Origin: Deltaproteobacteria bacterium UBA6106
GTDB lineage: Bacteria > Desulfobacterota > Syntrophorhabdia > Syntrophorhabdales > Syntrophorhabdaceae
Direction: 5' to 3'
Assembly (NCBI GenBank): GCA_002428485.1
Contig: DIWM01000017.1
Span: 2,717 to 20,569 of the forward strand
DNA: 17,853 bases
Shown here piece after piece: positions 6,644 to 13,034 of this stretch. Below the pieces are notes generated by a model that saw only the letters and a program-made list of their open reading frames with translations, made no database searches and was not told the origin of the DNA. How positions within the stretch are numbered: the first letter of the stretch is position 1; the number at the start of each line of letters is the position of its first letter. Position numbers and translations under genes: made by a program.

Positions 6644-7966
6644 ATGAAATATAAACGATCGATCCACCGGACGCTCATCCTCAGGCTTGCCATAGCGACC
6701 CTGTGCATCTCTGCCGTACTGAGCGCTGTAGTGGCCTTCATGCAATTTAGCATCGTCGACGACCGGGTAATAGACCGGGCAATGCCCGCGGTGGAACGGC
6801 TCAGGTGGATCATCATGGAAAACCTCGATGCGCCCGGGCTCGGCGACCACGAGAGGATACGGCAGATAGTGCAAAGGCCTGCGTCGGACAGGATGAGAAC
6901 CTGGGACGGCCATTTTGTTCTTACGCGCATTCTGGATCTCGATTTTAAAGAGATCGCAAAGGCAACCGACGATACCTATCCGCATATCGCCGCGGTAAGC
7001 AGTTATACAGCCAGGGGTTTTGACCGGTCCTCTCTTGCCAGAGAAGGGACCTGGCAAAGAATGAAGGTCCTCAGAAAAGATGTTGTTTTTATCCATCTCG
7101 TGTCAGAGCTGAAAAACAGCGCCGATCAGCGGGCAGCCTATATTGAAAGTGTGTTCGTCTTATCGCCTGAGGTTCTCGCGCAGACACGTAAGGAACTATT
7201 GTTCACGGCGTTGATCGTGGCGGGCATCGTGCTCCTCACCGCGCTTATTCTCTATCCCGTCATCGTCCGGCTTCTCCGCAGGGTAACATCGCTTTCGGCC
7301 GACCTTCTCCACGCGAACATGGAGATCCTGAGCGTCCTCGGAAGCGCCATTGCCAAGAGGGACAGCGATACGGACATCCATAACTACCGCGTCACCATCT
7401 ACGCGGTGCACATCGCCCGGGAGATGCGCCTCGATGACGATGAGATCCGCACCCTCCTTAAAGGTGCCTTTCTCCACGACGTCGGGAAGATCGGAATAAG
7501 CGACAACATACTCCTTAAGCCGGGAAATCTGACCCCTGAGGAATTTGCAGAAATGAAGAAACATGTCCGGTATGGGGTCGACATTGTGAGCCGCTCCGTG
7601 TGGCTTGGCGATGCAATACACGTTGTGGGCGGCCATCACGAGAAGTACGACGGCTCAGGGTATGACGAGAACAAACACGATACAGGGATACCGCGGGTAG
7701 CCCGCATCTTCGCCATCGCCGACGTATTCGACGCCCTCACATCGAAACGCCCCTACAAGGAACCTCTGGGCTTTGATGAATCAATGAAGATACTCATGGA
7801 AAACAGGGGGTCTCACTTCGACCCCGAGGTGCTCGACGCCTTCGCGAAGATTGCGCGATCGCTCTACGACGATTACGCAAACAGGACTGACGACAAGCCC
7901 CGCCAGGACTTGAACAGGATCAACGCGCAGTATTACCATCCGGACCTGGTTTCGTATATCCCCTGA
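6644..7966 (+). CDS. Membrane HD-GYP-like phosphodiesterase with extracytoplasmic sensor
   Basis: From ATG 6644 the product has 440 residues. It has one membrane span at about 10-33, a periplasmic sensing region to about 184, a second span at about 186-210, and a cytoplasmic HD domain. Metal-binding residues are visible: H246, the H278-D279 pair in FLHDVGKIG, H331-H332 in GGHHEKYDGSGY, and D360 in IADVFDALTSKRPYKEP. The last blocks are HD-GYP-specific, and such enzymes usually hydrolyse cyclic di-GMP. The eponymous GYP here reads GYD (339-341). AAAGAG sits seven bases before ATG 6644; ATG 6614 would add 10 residues. The open frame extends to 6497, but its first part is repeat translation. The gene is monocistronic and convergent with gpmA, 24 bases away. 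Activity is probable, not certain. Confidence 0.9.
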   Translation: MKYKRSIHRTLILRLAIATLCISAVLSAVVAFMQFSIVDDRVIDRAMPAVERLRWIIMENLDAPGLGDHERIRQIVQRPASDRMRTWDGHFVLTRILDLDFKEIAKATDDTYPHIAAVSSYTARGFDRSSLAREGTWQRMKVLRKDVVFIHLVSELKNSADQRAAYIESVFVLSPEVLAQTRKELLFTALIVAGIVLLTALILYPVIVRLLRRVTSLSADLLHANMEILSVLGSAIAKRDSDTDIHNYRVTIYAVHIAREMRLDDDEIRTLLKGAFLHDVGKIGISDNILLKPGNLTPEEFAEMKKHVRYGVDIVSRSVWLGDAIHVVGGHHEKYDGSGYDENKHDTGIPRVARIFAIADVFDALTSKRPYKEPLGFDESMKILMENRGSHFDPEVLDAFAKIARSLYDDYANRTDDKPRQDLNRINAQYYHPDLVSYIP

Positions 7967-7990
7967 ATCCTTGAACCCTCAAGAATCTTA

Positions 7991-8743
7991 TCAGGTCTTT
8001 TTCGCCTTTCCCTGGTTCGCAACGGCCTCCATGGCTGCCTTGACCTTCTCCGGGTCGCCGATATAGTAGCTCTTTATGGGCTTCAGCTCATCGTCCAGCT
8101 CATAGACGAGCGGCATGCCCGTCGGGATGTTCAGCTCGGGGATAACATCGTCGGGGATGTTGTCGAGATATTTAACAAGTGCGCGGAGGCTGTTCCCGTG
8201 TGCGGCAATGAGGACGCGCCGGCCTGATTTGATTACCGGCACGATCCGCTCGTGCCAGCAGGGAAGGAAGCGCTCAACGGTATCCTTGAGGCACTCCGCG
8301 AGGGGGTGCTGCTCTTTTCTAAGGTTATGGTAACGGGGGTCAGGGCCGGTATAGCGGGGGTCCTTTTCGTCGAGCTCCGGGGGGCGTATATCGTAGCTTC
8401 TCCTCCAGAGCTTTACCTGCGCCTCACCGTATTTTTCTGCCGTCTGGGCCTTGTTGAGGCCCTGAAGCGCGCCGTAGTGACGTTCGTTCAGCCTCCAGTC
8501 GTGGTAGATGGGGATCCACATGAGGTCCATCCCGTCAAGGGCTATCCAGAGCGTTCGAATTGCCCTCTTCAGCACAGAGGTAAAGGCAAGGTCAAAGATA
8601 TATCCTTGCTCTTTCAGGACGCGGCCGGCCTCCTTTGCCTCCTCGACGCCCTTTTCTGAAAGGTCAACGTCCGTCCAGCCTGTAAAAAGGTTTTCCTTGT
8701 TCCAGGTACTTTCTCCGTGGCGAAGCAAAACGATCTTTTTCAT
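7991..8743 (-). CDS. gpmA: 2,3-bisphosphoglycerate-dependent phosphoglycerate mutase
   Basis: The product is 250 residues, the usual length for dPGM. LLRHGEST with the phospho-histidine H9 starts the protein, followed by NLFTGWTDVDLSEKG. NERHYGALQG carries the catalytic acid, and AAHGNSLRAL carries the second histidine. It interconverts 3- and 2-phosphoglycerate in glycolysis and gluconeogenesis in the cytosol. The start at 8743 has AAGGAG about six bases upstream; the frame runs 47 codons further back into the transhydrogenase gene but has no support there. It is probably the last gene of the redox operon, separated from the preceding gene by 73 bases containing a perfect hairpin, so its expression may be partly independent. 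Confidence 0.95.
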   Translation of the reverse strand: MKKIVLLRHGESTWNKENLFTGWTDVDLSEKGVEEAKEAGRVLKEQGYIFDLAFTSVLKRAIRTLWIALDGMDLMWIPIYHDWRLNERHYGALQGLNKAQTAEKYGEAQVKLWRRSYDIRPPELDEKDPRYTGPDPRYHNLRKEQHPLAECLKDTVERFLPCWHERIVPVIKSGRRVLIAAHGNSLRALVKYLDNIPDDVIPELNIPTGMPLVYELDDELKPIKSYYIGDPEKVKAAMEAVANQGKAKKT

Positions 8744-8768
8744 CGGTTCTCTCCTTGTTGGCGGTCCT

Positions 8769-8795
8769 AAGGGCAGAACACAAGATTCTGCCCTT
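8769..8795. terminator. Perfect 10-base hairpin between the transhydrogenase gene and gpmA
   Basis: AAGGGCAGAA (8769-8778) and TTCTGCCCTT (8786-8795) pair perfectly around a 7-base loop. On the plus strand it is followed by two further T bases. On the minus strand, where both genes lie, it is followed by AGGACC, so it lacks a proper T-tail. It could be an attenuator, an RNA-processing or stabilising hairpin, or a weak terminator. Confidence 0.45.
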
Positions 8796-8816
8796 TTGGA
8801 TCCAAAGGATATGGGG

Positions 8817-11078
8817 TTATTTCTGTTTCGTCTGCAGGTAATCGTCGATCGCCTTGGCCGCTGCCCTTCCTGCGCCCATAGCAAGGATGACCGTTGCCGC
8901 GCCGGTTACGATATCGCCGCCCGCGAAGACGCCTTCCATGCTTGTCTTTCCTGTTTCGAGGTCAGCCTCGATGTTCCCTGATTTTCTGAGCTTAAGCTCC
9001 GGGGTGCTCTGTGTGAGGATCGGGTTCGGGCCCTGGCCTATCGCGACGATGACAACATCTACGTCCAGCACAAAATTTGACCCTTTTATCTCAACGGGCC
9101 TTCTCCTGCCTGATGCGTCGGGCTCGCCAAGCTCCATCTGCATGCACTCCATGCCCTTCACCCAGCCGTTCTCGTCGCCGATGATCCCTATAGGATTCGT
9201 CAGAAGCCTGAAATCGATGCCTTCTTCTTCTGCGTGGTGCGCTTCTTCGGCGCGCGCCGGCATCTCCTCGCGGGAGCGCCGGTACACGAGGTATACCGTA
9301 TCCGCGCCAAGCCTCTTGGCGACCCTGGCGCTGTCCATTGCCACATTGCCGCCGCCGATGACGGCGACCTTGCTCCCTACCCTGACGGGTGTGTCATATT
9401 CAGGGAAAAGATATGCCTTCATGAGATTCGACCGCGTGAGGAATTCGTTGGCAGAATAAACGCCGTTCAGGTTCTCGCCGGGGATATTGAGGAAGTACGG
9501 CAGGCCCGCGCCGGTGCCGATAAAGATGGCATCGAAGCCCTGTTTGAAGAGCTCATCGACGGTTGTCGTCTGGCCGATGATCGTATCGACTTTTATCTTC
9601 GCGCCGAGCTTTTCCACGTAGTCCACTTCCCGCTGGACGATCGCCTTCGGCAGACGGAATTCCGGGATACCGTAAACAAGGACGCCTCCGGCCTTGTGGA
9701 GGGCCTCGAAGACCGTCACGTCATGGCCCTTTTTCGAAAGCTCGCCGGCGACAGTGAGGCCTGCGGGGCCTGCGCCGATGATAGCAACTTTCTTGCCGCT
9801 CTTCTTCGGTTTCTGCGGTGCGCGGACATCGCCTTTCCCCAGTTCGTAGTCAGCCGCAAACCTTTCGAGCCGTCCTATCGCAATGGGCTGGCCCTTTTTG
9901 CCCAGCACGCACTTTGATTCGCACTGGCTCTCTTGCGGGCATACACGGCCGCAGACCGCAGGCAGGCTGTTCGTCTCTTTAATGGTGTGGATGGCTCCCA
10001 TGAAATCGCCTTCCTTTATCTTTTTGATGAAGGCAGGGATCTGGACGCTGACGGGGCATCCTTCAACACAGGGGGAGTTCTTGCACTGGAGACACCGGGA
10101 TGCTTCACGGAGCGCATTGTCGTTGGTGTAGCCCAGCGCCACCTCGTTGAAGTTCTGGATCCTCAGTTTCGGGTTCTGTTCGGGCATCCTCTCGCGGACC
10201 CTCGATTTTTTCATCGCCTTTGCCTGCGCTTCAAGCTTGCACTGGTGGTCCCACATCGCCCGCCTCTCTTCACGGTCATACATCTTGCCGCGGAGGATGA
10301 GTTCCTTGAAGTCGACCTGGTGTCCATCAAATTCAGGGCCGTCAACGCACACGAACTTCGTCTCGCCGCCGATCGTTGCCCTGCAGCAGCCGCACATGCC
10401 GGTACCGTCGACCATGATCGTGTTAAGGCTTACCACCGTCTTGATATCGTGCTGACGGGTCACATCGGAGACGGCCTTCATCATCACAATAGGCCCGATG
10501 CCGATGACGAGGGCAACGTTCTTCTTCTCTTCGATGATCTGCTTCAGCACGTCGGTGACAAAGCCGTGGTGTCCGTACGTCCCGTCATCGGTCGCCACAT
10601 AGAGCTTCGTGCTGGCCTTGCTCATCTCGTCTTCCAGGATGAGCATATCTTTTGTGCGGGCGCCAATGATCGAGATCACCTCGTTGCCCGCCTCAAGCAA
10701 CGCCTTGGCAATAGGAAGGACCGGCGCAACACCGACGCCGCCGCCGACGCATACAACGGTTCCAAACTTTTCGATGTGGCTTGACTTTCCCAGCGGGCCT
10801 ACAACGTCCAGGATCGCGTCGCCTTCCTCGAACTTTTCGAGCTTCCTTGTCGATGACCCTACCGCCTGGAAGATAACGGTTATCTGCCCTTTCTTTCTGT
10901 CGTATTCCGCCACTGTCAAGGGGATACGCTCTGCCATATCGTCCCCTCTCAGGACCACAAACTGTCCCGCCTTTACCTTCTTTGCGATGTCAGGCACATG
11001 AAGCCTGAAGAGCGTGATCGAGGGCGCCAGGACCCTCTTTTCCATGATCTGGTTGAGTTTTGTTTCTTTCTTCGCCAT
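8817..11078 (-). CDS. Fused NfnA-NfnB type NADH-dependent reduced ferredoxin:NADP+ oxidoreductase
   Basis: The product is 753 residues. Residues 1-275 match NfnA (ferredoxin-NADP reductase alpha type): an FAD barrel, VCVGGGVGVAPV (109-120) for nucleotide binding, and a [2Fe-2S] site in DGTGMCGCCR (D224, C229, C232, C244). Residues about 300-753 match NfnB, the GltD-like part: C329, C332, C337 and C341 plus C376, C380, C386 and C390 for two [4Fe-4S] clusters, FAD site IGAGPAG (434-440), NAD(P) site IGGGNVAMD (574-582) and a closing FAD motif AGGDIVTGA (719-727). NfnAB reversibly couples NADH and reduced ferredoxin to NADP+ reduction by flavin bifurcation. Databases often call such fusions dihydroorotate dehydrogenase B subunit/glutamate synthase, but no glutamate synthase large subunit or pyrD is nearby. 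AAAGGAG supports the start at 11078. The gene follows the hybrid kinase after 37 bases. Confidence 0.9.
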   Translation of the reverse strand: MAKKETKLNQIMEKRVLAPSITLFRLHVPDIAKKVKAGQFVVLRGDDMAERIPLTVAEYDRKKGQITVIFQAVGSSTRKLEKFEEGDAILDVVGPLGKSSHIEKFGTVVCVGGGVGVAPVLPIAKALLEAGNEVISIIGARTKDMLILEDEMSKASTKLYVATDDGTYGHHGFVTDVLKQIIEEKKNVALVIGIGPIVMMKAVSDVTRQHDIKTVVSLNTIMVDGTGMCGCCRATIGGETKFVCVDGPEFDGHQVDFKELILRGKMYDREERRAMWDHQCKLEAQAKAMKKSRVRERMPEQNPKLRIQNFNEVALGYTNDNALREASRCLQCKNSPCVEGCPVSVQIPAFIKKIKEGDFMGAIHTIKETNSLPAVCGRVCPQESQCESKCVLGKKGQPIAIGRLERFAADYELGKGDVRAPQKPKKSGKKVAIIGAGPAGLTVAGELSKKGHDVTVFEALHKAGGVLVYGIPEFRLPKAIVQREVDYVEKLGAKIKVDTIIGQTTTVDELFKQGFDAIFIGTGAGLPYFLNIPGENLNGVYSANEFLTRSNLMKAYLFPEYDTPVRVGSKVAVIGGGNVAMDSARVAKRLGADTVYLVYRRSREEMPARAEEAHHAEEEGIDFRLLTNPIGIIGDENGWVKGMECMQMELGEPDASGRRRPVEIKGSNFVLDVDVVIVAIGQGPNPILTQSTPELKLRKSGNIEADLETGKTSMEGVFAGGDIVTGAATVILAMGAGRAAAKAIDDYLQTKQK

Positions 11079-11115
11079 AACTTCTCCTTTTTTTAAAATA
11101 TCGTTCTCTCTATCA

Positions 11116-12609
11116 TTACCTTGCATCCACCTGTCGCAGCGGTAATTTGACGGTGAATGTCGTACCTTTATCTACTGTGCTTTCGGCCTCTATCCGGCCG
11201 AAATGTGATTCCACGATCCTCTTGACGATCGAGAGCCCGAGGCCTGTGCCCGTGGTATACCTGGTCTTTGGACCCCGTACCCGGTAGAACTCGTCAAAGA
11301 TGCAGGGGAGGCACTGCTCCTCGATCCCTATCCCTGTGTCGGCAACGCTGATATGCAGAAAATGGGCTTCGGGCTTTACGCTGACGATCACCTTGCCGTT
11401 CTTCACGTTATATTTCATCGCATTGGAGATAAGGTTGGTCATCAACTGGTCCATCTCTGCCCGGTCCGCCTCGATGAGGGGCAGTTTATCCGGGATATTA
11501 ACCTGAAACTGCACATCCTTGCTGTCCCCCTGGTTCTTCAGCAGCTCCACGTTGCTTTCAATGACCTCCTTCATGTCAAGGAGTTCCTTCTTCCTCTCGA
11601 CGCGCTTTGATTCAAGCCTTGCAAACTGCAGGAGGTCGTTCACCAGTTCGATGAGCGACTTGCTCCTGAGCCTTGCCCGTTCAAGCATCTGGCGGTTGAA
11701 CTGGGGGTCTTTTCCCGCAACGCCTGTAAGGTAGGCGTTCAGGTACCCCTCGATGGCGGCAAGCGGCGCCCTCAACTCGTGGGCGACCATCCGGACGAAC
11801 TGGGACTTTACCTCCTCCACCTCTTTCAGGGCGGTAATATCCCGGAAAGTGCTCACAACGCCGAGGTCCTGTCCTTTTTCATCCCGTACGCCGGCAACGC
11901 TGACCATGAGCGTCTTCCGCTCGGGCTCCGCGATCTCGACCTCCTCGGAAAACATCGTATACTGGGAAGAGTCAGGATTGAAGGCCTTGTCGATAACGTC
12001 GATCAGATTCTTCTCACCGATGACCTCGGCAATATCCTTGCCCAGCTCCGCCCGTCCGGCGAGGTCAAGCGTCTTGAGGGCCGCCGGGTTCCAGAGCACC
12101 AGCTGATGCTCCCGGTTGATAACAAGGATCGAGTCTGCCATGGAGTTCATAATAGTACGGAGCTTTGACTTCTCGCCTGCGATCTCGAGGAGCTTCTGGT
12201 CCCTTTCCTGACGCAACTGCTCCGCCTGAAGGCGCAGCCGTCTCGTCTCCAACCCCCTGTTGAGGACCACCATGAGCTGGTCGGGGGCAAAGGGTTTGGG
12301 GATGTAATCGTATGCGCCGTGCTTCATGGCATCGACCGCTGTTTCTATGGTGGCAAAACCGGTGATAACGATCATGATGATCTCCGGGTCAAGCTGCCGC
12401 ACCTGTTCCATCAGTTCAATTCCGCCCATAACGGGCATCATGAGGTCAATGAGCATGAGGTCGTAGGGTTTGGCCTTTGCCATATCAAGCCCTTCTTTGC
12501 CGTTTTCCGCCACATCGACGGCAAACCCCTCGCTCGCCAGGATCCTCCGGCACCCCTCGCGGATACCTTTCTCGTCATCAACGACGAGTATGTTAGCGGC
12601 CTCTGTCAT
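11116..12609 (-). CDS. Response regulator-histidine kinase hybrid (REC-PAS-HisKA-HATPase)
   Basis: The 497-residue product is soluble, with no membrane span. A receiver domain occupies about 6-120 with acidic D11-D12, phospho-acceptor D55 (LMLIDLMMP) and K105 (PKPF). A short coiled coil at 121-145 leads to a PAS domain at about 147-262. The kinase core has H277 in VAHELRAPL, N396 in the N-box, DTGIG (424-428) and GTGLGLS (454-460). The receiver comes first, so the protein can take a phosphate from another kinase and control its own kinase output. A natural donor is the upstream hydrogenase-like kinase. GGGGAT upstream of ATG 12609 supports the start. It is 17 bases downstream of the lone receiver gene. 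Domain reading is firm; partners are inferred. Confidence 0.93.
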   Translation of the reverse strand: MTEAANILVVDDEKGIREGCRRILASEGFAVDVAENGKEGLDMAKAKPYDLMLIDLMMPVMGGIELMEQVRQLDPEIIMIVITGFATIETAVDAMKHGAYDYIPKPFAPDQLMVVLNRGLETRRLRLQAEQLRQERDQKLLEIAGEKSKLRTIMNSMADSILVINREHQLVLWNPAALKTLDLAGRAELGKDIAEVIGEKNLIDVIDKAFNPDSSQYTMFSEEVEIAEPERKTLMVSVAGVRDEKGQDLGVVSTFRDITALKEVEEVKSQFVRMVAHELRAPLAAIEGYLNAYLTGVAGKDPQFNRQMLERARLRSKSLIELVNDLLQFARLESKRVERKKELLDMKEVIESNVELLKNQGDSKDVQFQVNIPDKLPLIEADRAEMDQLMTNLISNAMKYNVKNGKVIVSVKPEAHFLHISVADTGIGIEEQCLPCIFDEFYRVRGPKTRYTTGTGLGLSIVKRIVESHFGRIEAESTVDKGTTFTVKLPLRQVDAR

Positions 12610-12626
12610 TGATCATCCCCGGATCG

Positions 12627-13034
12627 CTATTCTGACTGTTTTGCCTTTTCCAGAAGTTCGCTGATCTTTTTCACCAGGTCTTCCGGCGCCACCGGCTTGT
12701 TCAGAAAGTCGTCTGTCTTCATCCAGTAACCGTCCTGGTCCTGAGAAAATCCAAACCCCGTCTCGCCCGCAACTGATGTAAGCATCAGGATGGGGATCTT
12801 TTTGTAAACGGGGTCTGCCTTTATCGATTTTGCGAAGGTAAACCCTGTATCGTGTTTTTCCATCATCAGGTCAAGAATGATAAGATCGGGCTGCTCGAAT
12901 CTGACCTTGTCCATCCCCTCACGGCCTGAAAATGCCGTCACAACCTCGTACCCGTTGTTCTCAAGGACGGCCTTGTTCAGGTCAATAAAATCAACATCGT
13001 CATCAATAATCAAGATTCTTGGTTTTTTGGCCAT
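12627..13034 (-). CDS. Single-domain response regulator
   Basis: This 135-residue protein is a receiver domain only: D11-D13 acid pocket, phospho-acceptor D55 in LIILDLMME, T86 in LMLTS and K113 in LNKPVAPEDL. A longer insert (residues 92-107) before the conserved lysine is typical of a receiver subgroup in anaerobic deltaproteobacteria, as I recall. It has no DNA-binding or enzymatic output, so it probably shuttles phosphate or acts by protein contact. The start lies inside the end of the upstream kinase gene (32-base overlap) with AGGGAG about ten bases before ATG, so translation is probably coupled. The likely partner is that kinase. Confidence 0.93.
   Translation of the reverse strand: MAKKPRILIIDDDVDFIDLNKAVLENNGYEVVTAFSGREGMDKVRFEQPDLIILDLMMEKHDTGFTFAKSIKADPVYKKIPILMLTSVAGETGFGFSQDQDGYWMKTDDFLNKPVAPEDLVKKISELLEKAKQSE

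Noticed and set aside
7970..7983. Terminator between the convergent HD-GYP-like and gpmA genes
   Set aside because: CTTGA-ACCC-TCAAG has only 5-base arms and no T-tail on either strand.
8744..8884. N-terminal extension of phosphoglycerate mutase by 47 residues
   Set aside because: The family starts at the MKKIVLLRHGE position, which has a clear AAGGAG. The extension runs through the hairpin and into the transhydrogenase gene.
8817..11078. Annotation as glutamate synthase small subunit or dihydroorotate dehydrogenase electron-transfer subunit
   Set aside because: Both halves together match NfnA plus NfnB in full cofactor order, and no gltB or pyrD partner is in the window.
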